Both the position numbers and the translations under genes were made by a program. Of a DNA stretch of 9,897 bases, positions 1-6,774 are shown in pieces. Positions within the stretch are counted from its first letter, which is position 1; every line of letters begins with the position of its first letter. Origin of the DNA: Bacillota bacterium (GTDB taxonomy: Bacteria; Bacillota; Dehalobacteriia; UBA4068); the NCBI GenBank assembly GCA_030528765.1, contig JAUMYD010000023.1, forward strand, positions 1 through 9,897. The letters are read 5' to 3'. The notes beneath the pieces are model-generated. The model was not told the origin of the DNA. It worked only from the letters and a program-made list of their open reading frames with translations, and made no database searches.

Positions 1-489
1 AAATCCGTTATGTCGGATGTTTTACGCTACCTGCGTATCGCGCCAAGCGAAACAATGTCTTCGAATACGGAAATCAGGGAGGAAGTCAGCGTACAGGTGC
101 CGAATCTGATAAATCTGGATGCAGACAGTGCCGTGGAAAAGCTGCGCTCTTTGGGTTTGGGCGCGGAGGTGGTAGGTGAGGGGCTTCTGGTCACTTCCCA
201 AACACCTTCAGCCGGTTCAGTGCTTTATTCAGGGGATACAGTGGCTTTGCATACTGGGGGTCTTCTTCAGGATGGTGCTTCCACGCGGGTTACAGTTCCC
301 AATCTGAAGGGAAAACGCCTGGCAGAGGTGGCTGAGCTTCTCTCTGCACTGGGCTTGCTGATGTCTGCGGAAGGAGAAGGCGTGGCCTACGAGCAATCCC
401 CTGCGGCAGGGGAGCTTGTGGAAAGCGGCTTAACAATAAAAGTTTCTTTTTCTGATGAAGAAAATACAGTTATTCCTATCGTTCCGTGA
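1..489 (+). CDS. Class B penicillin-binding protein (SpoVD/FtsI-like), C-terminal part with two PASTA domains; 5' truncated
   Basis: The reading frame is open from base 1 (AAA TCC GTT ATG...), so the window starts inside the gene and the ATG at 10 is an internal Met. The first visible residues (SVMSDVLRYLRI) look like the last helix of a transpeptidase domain. A short linker is followed by two PASTA repeats, each starting with VPNL: about residues 29-90 and 96-151 of the 162 visible. Both carry the usual SPAAG/TPSAG turn. PASTA domains in family members bind muropeptides or beta-lactams, or help localisation; the missing N-terminal part would be a membrane-anchored D,D-transpeptidase that crosslinks septal peptidoglycan outside the membrane. 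Position directly before murE is the classic place of spoVD/ftsI in Bacillota. Whether it is the sporulation or the division version cannot be told from this fragment. A promoter for murE overlaps its 3' end. Confidence 0.9.
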   Translation, partial: KSVMSDVLRYLRIAPSETMSSNTEIREEVSVQVPNLINLDADSAVEKLRSLGLGAEVVGEGLLVTSQTPSAGSVLYSGDTVALHTGGLLQDGASTRVTVPNLKGKRLAEVAELLSALGLLMSAEGEGVAYEQSPAAGELVESGLTIKVSFSDEENTVIPIVP

Positions 490-495
490 TATAAT
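467..495 (+). promoter_or_regulatory. Extended -10 promoter for murE-mraY-murD-ftsW
   Basis: TATAAT at 490-495 is preceded by TG plus one base (487-489), giving the extended -10 form TGnTATAAT. The -35 region, around 467-472 (CAGTTA), is poor, which extended -10 promoters tolerate. The stop codon of the upstream gene (487-489) lies inside the element. The start point would be near 502, giving a leader of about 57 bases before murE. The match is by eye and untested. Confidence 0.55.
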
Positions 496-558
496 AGAGA
501 GAGTGATTGTGTTCCTAAGACGGCAACATGTGCAAATAGATGAGAGGAGGGATTCAAT

Positions 559-2043
559 ATGTTACTTAGCGAACTGCTGAAAGAGATTAGCCCGGAAGCC
601 GTGGTCGGTGAATATGATGGCGGCCTGGATGTGAGAGGTATTGCCTATGATTCCCGAAAGGTTGAGCCTGATTTTCTTTTTGTGGCGATCCCCGGCAGCC
701 GGGTGGATGGGCATAACTATATCGCGCAGGCTGTGGAGCTGGGTGCAAAGGTTATTTTTTGTGAACGGGAAGTAGAGGTTGCTGAAGGGATCGTGGTGGT
801 GCGTGTGCCGGATTGCCGCTTGGCCCTGGCCGCGCTTTCTGCTGCCTTTTATGGCCACCCGGATCGGAAAATGCGTTTGATCGGTGTTACCGGCACCAAT
901 GGTAAGACCACGGTGACGAACCTTATTAAATGGTTGCTGGATTCAAAAGGTTACAAAACAGGACTGATCGGAACGATTTGCAATATGGCAGGGGTTAAAA
1001 AGCTGCCCGCTGATCATACTACCCCGGAATCTCTGGAGCTTTTCCGCCTGCTGAAAGATATGGAGGACGAGGGTTGCCAGTATGTTGCCATGGAAGTTTC
1101 TTCTCATGCCCTGAGCCAGGGGCGGGTCTCTGCCTGTGATTATGCCGCTGCTGTTTTTACAAATCTGACTCAGGATCATCTGGATTTCCATGGCTCCATG
1201 GCTGCATATCTGCAGAGCAAGCTGAAGCTCTTCCGCATGCTGGATCCCGCTCCCGGAGAAAAACGCTACGGCGTGGTGAATATCAACGATAAATCCGGCT
1301 CTTCCTTCAGTGAGCACTGCAAGGCTCCTGTTATCACTTATGGCAGCGATGAGGATGGCATCACGCTGCGGCTGCTTTATTATACTCCCAGCGGTCGGGG
1401 AACAAAATTTGCCCTCACGTATGATGGCCAGCTTTACCGGGCAGAAATGCCTTTGATCGGCAAATTTAACGTATACAATGCCCTCGCCGCCATGGCTGTG
1501 GCCCTTCAGGAGGGAATGAGCATGGAGGAATGCATTGAAGCTCTGGCCAAGGCACCGCAGGTTCCCGGGCGTTTTGAATTGGTGGATGAGGGACAGAATT
1601 TTGATGTGATCGTTGATTACGCCCATACCCCGGATGGCCTGAAGAATCTGCTCAGTGCTGCACGGAAGCTGAAACCGCGCCGTCTGATCACGGTTTTCGG
1701 CTGCGGCGGGAACCGTGATAAAGGCAAGCGCTCCATCATGGGGCATATCGCCGGCTCCTTCAGCGATGTGGTGATCCTAACCAATGATAACCCCCGCTAT
1801 GAGAAACCGGAAGATATCGTTGCTCAGATCGAGCTGGGCCTGATGGAAGTGGATAATAATTATCTGGTGGAGCTGGATCGCGATCGGGCCATTGCTCTGG
1901 CGATTAATATGGCGGAAAGCGGCGATATGGTGGTTATTGCCGGGAAGGGCCATGAAAATGAGCAGATTATCGGTAACTGCATAATCCAGATGGATGACAG
2001 GGAATTCGCCAGAGAGAGCCTGCGGAAAAAATTACAGAAATAA
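559..2043 (+). CDS. murE: UDP-N-acetylmuramoyl-L-alanyl-D-glutamate--2,6-diaminopimelate ligase (MurE)
   Basis: This cytoplasmic ATP-dependent ligase adds the third stem-peptide residue to UDP-MurNAc-L-Ala-D-Glu. The 494-residue length is normal for the family. An N-terminal UDP-binding domain (about 1-100, with YDSRKV and a VDGH segment) precedes the central ATPase domain, whose P-loop GTNGKTT lies at 112-118 (Lys116). Then follow HTTPES, EVSSHAL and TQDHLDFHG, and Lys221 in YLQSKLKLF, which fits the carbamylated Lys of Mur ligases. The C-terminal domain begins with VPGRFE and DYAHTPD. DNPR at 410-413 is the signature of meso-diaminopimelate addition; lysine-adding enzymes lack the Arg. The start is well supported by AGGAGGG at 545-551, 7 bases before the ATG. 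It is the first gene after its own promoter. The usual next gene, murF, does not follow; mraY does, after 47 bases. Confidence 0.97.
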   Translation: MLLSELLKEISPEAVVGEYDGGLDVRGIAYDSRKVEPDFLFVAIPGSRVDGHNYIAQAVELGAKVIFCEREVEVAEGIVVVRVPDCRLALAALSAAFYGHPDRKMRLIGVTGTNGKTTVTNLIKWLLDSKGYKTGLIGTICNMAGVKKLPADHTTPESLELFRLLKDMEDEGCQYVAMEVSSHALSQGRVSACDYAAAVFTNLTQDHLDFHGSMAAYLQSKLKLFRMLDPAPGEKRYGVVNINDKSGSSFSEHCKAPVITYGSDEDGITLRLLYYTPSGRGTKFALTYDGQLYRAEMPLIGKFNVYNALAAMAVALQEGMSMEECIEALAKAPQVPGRFELVDEGQNFDVIVDYAHTPDGLKNLLSAARKLKPRRLITVFGCGGNRDKGKRSIMGHIAGSFSDVVILTNDNPRYEKPEDIVAQIELGLMEVDNNYLVELDRDRAIALAINMAESGDMVVIAGKGHENEQIIGNCIIQMDDREFARESLRKKLQK

Positions 2044-2046
2044 TAT

Positions 2047-2074
2047 AAAAAGCGCCCTTTTTTGTCCGCTTTTT
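2047..2074 (+). terminator. Hairpin between murE and mraY (weak terminator or attenuator)
   Basis: A perfect 8-base inverted repeat, AAAAAGCG (2047-2054) and CGCTTTTT (2067-2074), encloses a 12-base pyrimidine-rich loop. It sits 3 bases after the murE stop codon and ends just before the mraY ribosome binding site (2078-2083). Most of the T run is in the stem rather than a free tail, so termination would at best be partial. A role in lowering transcription of mraY or protecting the murE message end is inference. Confidence 0.4.
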
Positions 2075-2090
2075 CGTAGAGGATGCCAAT

Positions 2091-3065
2091 ATGTTTTGGA
2101 AATTGTTGATTCCTGCTGTAGCAGCCTTATTGCTCACTGCGCTTTTGGGCTATATTCTGCTGCCCGTTCTCATCCGTTTGAAGGTGGGTCAGTCCATTCG
2201 GAAAGAAGGTCCGCAGGCCCATCTGCGTAAAGCCGGAACCCCTACCATGGGTGGGGTGATCTTTGTTCCGGTGATGGTTCTGCTTTGCTTCTTTATTCCG
2301 GACAAGCATCCTTCCATGGGGCTTTGGCTCTTCAGCTTTCTGGGCTTTGGTTTGATCGGCTTTCTGGATGATTGGGCAAAGCTGCGCCACCACGAAAATC
2401 AGGGTTTGCTGGGAAAACAGAAGTTGCTGGGGCAGTTTGTGGCTGTGAGCATTCTGCTTTGGGTCAATAGCCTGATCGATCCGAACCCCACAGCGATCTA
2501 CCTTTTCGGGGCTGATCCTTTTCTTGATCTTGGCTGGTTCTATTATCCGCTGATGGCCATTCTTATGGTTGGTATGGTCAATGCTGTAAATCTGACTGAT
2601 GGTTTGGATGGTCTGGTTTCCGGTGTCAGTGTGCCGGTATTTTTTGGCTTTCTTCTGCTGCTGGCTTTCGGCTCCATTGCTACAGAAGGCGGAGGCCTGT
2701 CGATGGTTTCTGCCGGCCTGATCGGCTGCTGCCTGGGGTTCCTGCTTTATAATCATTATCCGGCCCGGGTTTTTATGGGAGATACCGGCTCCATGGCACT
2801 AGGCGGGGCAGTGGTCGGCCTGGCTGTGGCGGGAAATCTGGAGCTGCTGATGATCGGTCTGGGCTTGGTTTATCTTGTGGAAGCACTCTCCGTTATGCTG
2901 CAGGTAGGCTATTATAAAATGTATCGTAAGCGCCTTTTTCGAATGGCCCCCCTGCATCATCATTTTGAATTGCTGGGCAGGAAGGAAAAGGAAGTTACTG
3001 CCCTTTTTTGTCTTGTTTCCGCAGCCTGCGTGCTTCTGACCCTGCTGCTGGAGCGTTTGTTTTAG
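2091..3065 (+). CDS. mraY: Phospho-N-acetylmuramoyl-pentapeptide-transferase (MraY)
   Basis: An integral membrane enzyme that transfers phospho-MurNAc-pentapeptide from UDP to undecaprenyl phosphate, making lipid I on the cytoplasmic face. The 324 residues match the short Gram-positive members. It is hydrophobic throughout, with a first membrane segment at about 3-26 and roughly ten in all. All family landmarks are present: PTMGG near the N-terminus, the Asp pair D93-D94 in GFLDDWAK, NAVNLTDGLDG at 164-174 (D170, D173), the catalytic-loop Asp D231 in GDTGS, and the triple His at 289-291 in APLHHHFEL. The Mg2+ and nucleotide-binding residues of the family are therefore intact. AGAGGA at 2078-2083 stands 7 bases before the ATG. 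The stop codon TAG overlaps the ribosome binding site of murD, which suggests translational coupling. Confidence 0.97.
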   Translation: MFWKLLIPAVAALLLTALLGYILLPVLIRLKVGQSIRKEGPQAHLRKAGTPTMGGVIFVPVMVLLCFFIPDKHPSMGLWLFSFLGFGLIGFLDDWAKLRHHENQGLLGKQKLLGQFVAVSILLWVNSLIDPNPTAIYLFGADPFLDLGWFYYPLMAILMVGMVNAVNLTDGLDGLVSGVSVPVFFGFLLLLAFGSIATEGGGLSMVSAGLIGCCLGFLLYNHYPARVFMGDTGSMALGGAVVGLAVAGNLELLMIGLGLVYLVEALSVMLQVGYYKMYRKRLFRMAPLHHHFELLGRKEKEVTALFCLVSAACVLLTLLLERLF

Positions 3066-3075
3066 GAGGAAAGCC

Positions 3076-4419
3076 ATGGATTATCAGGGGAAAAGGGTTT
3101 TGGTGGTCGGCGCCGGGATCAGCGGCATCGATGCCTGTCATTTTCTTTTGAAGCAGGGTGCCAGCGTGATCCTGATGGACAGCAAAAGCCGTGAGAATTT
3201 GAACCAGGATGTGCTGGATCTGGAGAAAAAAGGAGTGGAGCTGCGCCTGGGGAATCTCCTTCCGCAGCAGGTGGATTGGGAACTGGTGGTGAGCAGCCCC
3301 GGTGTGCCTTTGGGGCTGCCTGTTTTCTCTCTGAGTCGAGAGGCGGGCGTGGAAGTGATTGGAGAGATTGAGCTGGCCTGGAGAAATGCCTCCCGTCCTT
3401 TCATTGGCATCACTGGCACCAATGGGAAAACCACAACCACGGCTCTGACTGCGTATCTTCTGGAGCAACAGCCATATGAGATCCTTTTAGGCGGAAATAT
3501 CGGCCAGCCTCTGGTCAGCTCCATCGGCTCTTTCGCCGGGGACTATATCGTGGCAGAGCTTTCCAGTTTTCAGCTGGAAAGTTGCCGGGATTTTCACCCC
3601 CACATCGCAGCTTTTTTGAATCTCAGCCCAGATCATCTGGATCGCCATGGCTCTTTGGAAAACTATGGAGCGGCAAAGGCCAGAATTTTTGCCCGGCAGG
3701 AAAAGGATGATTTTGCGATCCTGAATTGGGATGATCCCTATCTTCGGCAGCTTTCTGCATCTTTAAACGGACAGCTGCGCTTCTTTAGTCTGCAGCAGCC
3801 GGTGGAAGATGGCATGTTTTTCCAGGATGGCCGGGTGTTTTTTGTCCGCTCCGGCCGAAAGGTGTATGATTTTCCTGCTGCCGACATATATATTAAAGGG
3901 CGGCATAATATTGCCAATGCCATGGCAGGCTCTATCGCTGCATGTGAGGCAGGCATGCCTCCGGAACGGATCCATGAAGGTCTGCAGAGCTTCCCCGGCG
4001 TTCCCCACCGTTTGGAATTCGTGTGCGAGCGTGATGGGGTCTGTTATGTGAATGATTCAAAAGGGACGAACCCGGACAGCACCACCCAGGCTCTGCTTGC
4101 CTATGAGCAACCTATGATCGTTTTGCTGGGAGGAAGGAATAAAGGCTGTGATATGCGGCCCTTGCTGCAGTTGGTGAAGGAAAGGGCCCGCTCGGCGGTT
4201 CTCTTTGGAGAGGCAACAGCTGAGCTGAAGCGGGCCGCGGATGCAGTCGGCTTTAAGTCCTATCAGATCGCGGACGATTTTACCCATGCGGTGTTCCTGG
4301 CTCGCTCTGCTGCTCTTCCGGGGGATGTGGTCCTGCTTTCCCCTGCCTGCACATCCTGGGATGCTTTCCCTAATTTTGAGGTTCGGGGTGATTTGTTTAA
4401 AAAACTGGTGAGAGAGTAG
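3076..4419 (+). CDS. murD: UDP-N-acetylmuramoyl-L-alanine--D-glutamate ligase (MurD)
   Basis: A cytoplasmic ATP-dependent ligase that adds D-Glu to UDP-MurNAc-L-Ala. At 447 residues it has the normal family length. The N-terminal Rossmann-like UDP domain starts with RVLVVGAGISG (glycine-rich loop at about 12-17). The ATPase domain has GTNGKTT at 114-120 (Lys118), then AELSSFQLE and NLSPDHLDRHG. The C-terminal domain shows PHRLEF, NDSKGTN (326-332), GGRNKG, and LSPACTSWD (421-429), which is diagnostic of MurD against the other Mur ligases. The start is clear: AGGAGG at 3064-3069, 6 bases before the ATG, overlaps the mraY stop codon. The stop codon lies 10 bases before ftsW and again overlaps the next ribosome binding site. 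Catalytic residues appear intact. Confidence 0.97.
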   Translation: MDYQGKRVLVVGAGISGIDACHFLLKQGASVILMDSKSRENLNQDVLDLEKKGVELRLGNLLPQQVDWELVVSSPGVPLGLPVFSLSREAGVEVIGEIELAWRNASRPFIGITGTNGKTTTTALTAYLLEQQPYEILLGGNIGQPLVSSIGSFAGDYIVAELSSFQLESCRDFHPHIAAFLNLSPDHLDRHGSLENYGAAKARIFARQEKDDFAILNWDDPYLRQLSASLNGQLRFFSLQQPVEDGMFFQDGRVFFVRSGRKVYDFPAADIYIKGRHNIANAMAGSIAACEAGMPPERIHEGLQSFPGVPHRLEFVCERDGVCYVNDSKGTNPDSTTQALLAYEQPMIVLLGGRNKGCDMRPLLQLVKERARSAVLFGEATAELKRAADAVGFKSYQIADDFTHAVFLARSAALPGDVVLLSPACTSWDAFPNFEVRGDLFKKLVRE

Positions 4420-4429
4420 GTGGTAGCCC

Positions 4430-5563
4430 ATGCCGGAGAAAAAAGCACTGGCCGCAGCCGGAAAAACCAAGCCAAAACGAAAGCCGGATTGGTCCTTTTT
4501 GGCTTGCGCCATGCTGCTTTTAGGGATCGGCATCATCATGGTTTTCTCCTCAAGCCATTATTTTGCCAGCTATGATTACGAGGATCCCTATTTCTTCCTG
4601 AAGGAGCAGGGGAAATTTGCACTTATCGGCCTTTTTTGCATGTTTCTGGCCTATAAAGTCAATATGCGGGCCTACCGGAAGCTGAGCTACTCGGTTTATG
4701 TCGTTATTTTGGGCCTGCTGATTTTTATGGTTGCCAGCTCCAATATTGAAACCATCGGCGGTGCGCAGCGCTGGCTGCAGATCGGCGGCTTCAGCTTTCA
4801 GCCTTCGGAGCTTTCAAAAATTGCCCTGCCCATGGTGCTGGCCAAGTGGATCTCTGACCGCAGGGACAGCGTGGAGGATTTTAAAATCGGATTTTTGCCC
4901 ACCTTGGGGCTGACAGGGCTTACTGCCGGCTTGATCCTGCTGCAAAAGGATCTGTCCTCTGCTATCGTTGTTGCCGGTGCTGGCTTTGTGATCATGTTTT
5001 GTGCTGGGGTACGCATTCCCTATCTGATCGGGACTTTTGGCCTGGGCATCATGGCTTGCGTGGCGGCGATCATGCTGGAAGGATTTCGTATCGAGCGCAT
5101 TACGGCCTGGCTGGATCCCCGCAGCGACCCGCTGGGGGCTGGCTATCAGACCATTCAGTCTTGGTTGGCTCTGGGCTCGGGCGGCCTGACCGGTGTGGGT
5201 TTGGGAAACGGTGGCTCCAAGTGGTTTTATCTGCCTGCCCGGCATACGGATTTTATCTTTTCCGTCCTCGGGGAGGAGCTTGGCTTTCTTGGCTGCCTGG
5301 TCGTGATCATCCTTTTTACTCTGCTGATCTGGAGGGGCGTTCTTATTGCTGTACGTGCAAAGGATCTGTATTCCTCCTTGCTGGCCATTGGGCTGATCTC
5401 TGCCATAGGGATCCAGACCTTCATTAATCTGGGCGTGTCTACTGGTCTGCTGCCGGTAACCGGCGTTACCCTGCCTTTGATCAGCTATGGGGGCACATCC
5501 TTGGTGGTGAGCCTGACTATGATCGGAATCTTGATGAATATCTCCCGCCGCACAGCGCGTTGA
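4430..5563 (+). CDS. ftsW: SEDS-family septal peptidoglycan polymerase FtsW (SpoVE-like)
   Basis: A polytopic membrane glycosyltransferase of the SEDS family, which polymerises lipid II together with a class B PBP at the division septum. The 377 residues begin with a Lys-rich cytoplasmic tail (1-20), then about ten membrane segments (for example 21-39 and the last one near 350-370). Family marks include GAQRWLQIGGFSFQPSE from 111, the external loop with DPRSDPLGAGYQ in which D233 aligns by motif with the essential Asp of RodA/FtsW, LPARHTDFIFSVLGEELG, and PLISYGGTS at 349-357. AGGTGG (4418-4423) precedes the ATG by 6 bases and overlaps the murD stop codon. The likely partner is the PASTA-containing PBP at the left edge. 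FtsW and its sporulation paralogue SpoVE cannot be separated from sequence alone; linkage to mur genes fits both. It is the last gene before the internal promoter of murG. Confidence 0.94.
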   Translation: MPEKKALAAAGKTKPKRKPDWSFLACAMLLLGIGIIMVFSSSHYFASYDYEDPYFFLKEQGKFALIGLFCMFLAYKVNMRAYRKLSYSVYVVILGLLIFMVASSNIETIGGAQRWLQIGGFSFQPSELSKIALPMVLAKWISDRRDSVEDFKIGFLPTLGLTGLTAGLILLQKDLSSAIVVAGAGFVIMFCAGVRIPYLIGTFGLGIMACVAAIMLEGFRIERITAWLDPRSDPLGAGYQTIQSWLALGSGGLTGVGLGNGGSKWFYLPARHTDFIFSVLGEELGFLGCLVVIILFTLLIWRGVLIAVRAKDLYSSLLAIGLISAIGIQTFINLGVSTGLLPVTGVTLPLISYGGTSLVVSLTMIGILMNISRRTAR

Positions 5564-5592
5564 CCGTCCGCTTTTCGCAGGAGATTTCATCC

Positions 5593-5620
5593 TTGCTAAA
5601 TTTCCTGTTTGGTGTATAAT
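5593..5620 (+). promoter_or_regulatory. Sigma-A type promoter for murG-murC-murB
   Basis: TTGCTA at 5593-5598 and TATAAT at 5615-5620 are separated by 16 bases, in the only intergenic gap of about 100 bases within the protein cluster. Transcription would start near 5627, leaving a leader of roughly 38 bases before murG. This suggests that the last three genes can be expressed separately from ftsW and the genes before it. Confidence 0.65.
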
Positions 5621-5664
5621 ATATAGGTGCGTCTGCCACCAGAAAAGGCTGGGAGGAAAATGCG

Positions 5665-6744
5665 ATGAAAGCTGTTGTATCCGGAGGCGGCACCGGCGGA
5701 CATATTTATCCCGCCCTATCTATCGCCCAGAAACTGCGGGCTGATGGTGCTGAGCTTTACTATGTAGGTGGGAAGGACTCTGTGGAGGCAAAGCTGGCAG
5801 CAAAAAACGGCTTTGCCTTTTTTGGCTTGGAATGCAGTGCTCTGCACCGGCATTCTCTGGCAGTCGTAAAGGATCTGGCTGTGAATGCCCAGGGCTGCCT
5901 GCATGCACATAGCTTTTTGCAGAATTTTTGCCCGGATGTGGTGATCGGCACCGGCGGCTATGCGGAGGCTCCTGTGCTTCGTGCTGCACAGAGCCTGGGG
6001 ATCCCCACGGTTCTCCATGAGCAGAATGCCTATCCTGGCCTGGCCAACAGAATGATGGCGAAAAAAGCGGCAGCGGTTTGCCTGAGCTTTCAGGCAGCTG
6101 CTCCCTATTTTCCGCATCAGAAACGCCTGCACCTGACGGGTCTCCCCATCCGTGAGGAGATACTTCTTTCCACAAAGGAGCAGGCTCGGGCCCATTTTCA
6201 GATCCCCGATGACGGAAAGCCGCTTCTGCTGATCACCGGTGGTTCCCAAGGTGCGGCCAGCCTGAATCAGGCGGCAGCAGCAGCCATTCCAGCCCTGCTG
6301 GAGCAGGGGATTCGTGTTATTCATATCTGCGGGGAAAAGGAATTTTTCAAATATAAGCAGATTCTTCCTTCACACCCGGATTTTTTCCTTTATCCGTATC
6401 TTGACCATATGGAGTTTGCCTTGGCTCTGGCGGATCTGGCGTTTTCTCGTGCCGGTGCCAGCTTTATAGCAGAGGCGTTGGCAGTGGGGTTGCCAACGCT
6501 GCTGGTCCCCTATCCCTATGCAGCCAATGACCACCAGCGTTTCAACGCCTTGGCTTTGCAGGAGAAGAATGCCGGTCTCCTGCTGGAAAATGATGCTTTG
6601 AGTGGAGCTGTTCTGCTGGAGAAGGTCACAGGATTGCTGAAGAACAGGGAGCTGCTGCAGAAAATGTCTGCAAATTGTCTTTCCATGGCGATCCCTGATG
6701 CGGCAGAACGCATCGTCCAGATTATATATGCTTTGTTAAAATAA
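5665..6744 (+). CDS. murG: UDP-N-acetylglucosamine--N-acetylmuramyl-(pentapeptide) pyrophosphoryl-undecaprenol GlcNAc transferase (MurG)
   Basis: A peripheral membrane glycosyltransferase (GT-B fold, family GT28) on the cytoplasmic face, which converts lipid I to lipid II by adding GlcNAc from UDP-GlcNAc. The 359 residues match the family. The N-terminal acceptor domain opens with GGGTGGH at 7-13, followed by GTGGYAEAP and HEQNAYPG (118-125). The C-terminal donor domain has GGSQGA at 192-197, SRAGA at 261-265 and PYPYAANDHQ at 282-291, which form the UDP-GlcNAc site in known structures. GGAGG at 5652-5656 stands 8 bases before the ATG. An ATG at 5660 lies in another frame and is not used. It is the first gene of the second transcription unit, and its stop is followed by a small hairpin before murC. 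Confidence 0.97.
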   Translation: MKAVVSGGGTGGHIYPALSIAQKLRADGAELYYVGGKDSVEAKLAAKNGFAFFGLECSALHRHSLAVVKDLAVNAQGCLHAHSFLQNFCPDVVIGTGGYAEAPVLRAAQSLGIPTVLHEQNAYPGLANRMMAKKAAAVCLSFQAAAPYFPHQKRLHLTGLPIREEILLSTKEQARAHFQIPDDGKPLLLITGGSQGAASLNQAAAAAIPALLEQGIRVIHICGEKEFFKYKQILPSHPDFFLYPYLDHMEFALALADLAFSRAGASFIAEALAVGLPTLLVPYPYAANDHQRFNALALQEKNAGLLLENDALSGAVLLEKVTGLLKNRELLQKMSANCLSMAIPDAAERIVQIIYALLK

Positions 6745-6760
6745 TCGCCATCCATGGCGA
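6745..6760 (+). other. Small hairpin between murG and murC
   Basis: TCGCCA (6745-6750) and TGGCGA (6755-6760) can pair with a TCCA loop; the outer bases also fit a 7-base inverted repeat with a 2-base loop. It starts right after the murG stop codon and ends 2 bases before the murC ribosome binding site (6762-6770). There is no T tail, so it is not a terminator. It could affect murC translation or message processing; this is inference. Confidence 0.4.
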
Positions 6761-6774
6761 CAGAGGAGAGAAAA

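Noticed and set aside
943..1746. Long open frame on the minus strand inside murE
   Set aside because: It lies wholly within a well-supported gene, its translation has no recognisable motif, and no ribosome binding site was seen. It is a by-product of codon use on the other strand.
1994..2230. Plus-strand open frame bridging murE and mraY, considered as a murF remnant
   Set aside because: The translation shows no Mur ligase motif (no GxxGK[TS]), and it overlaps both neighbours out of frame.
6754..6774. Upstream in-frame ATG as the start of murC
   Set aside because: There is no ribosome binding site before it and it lies inside a hairpin, while 6775 has GAGGAG at ideal spacing and the normal family N-terminus.
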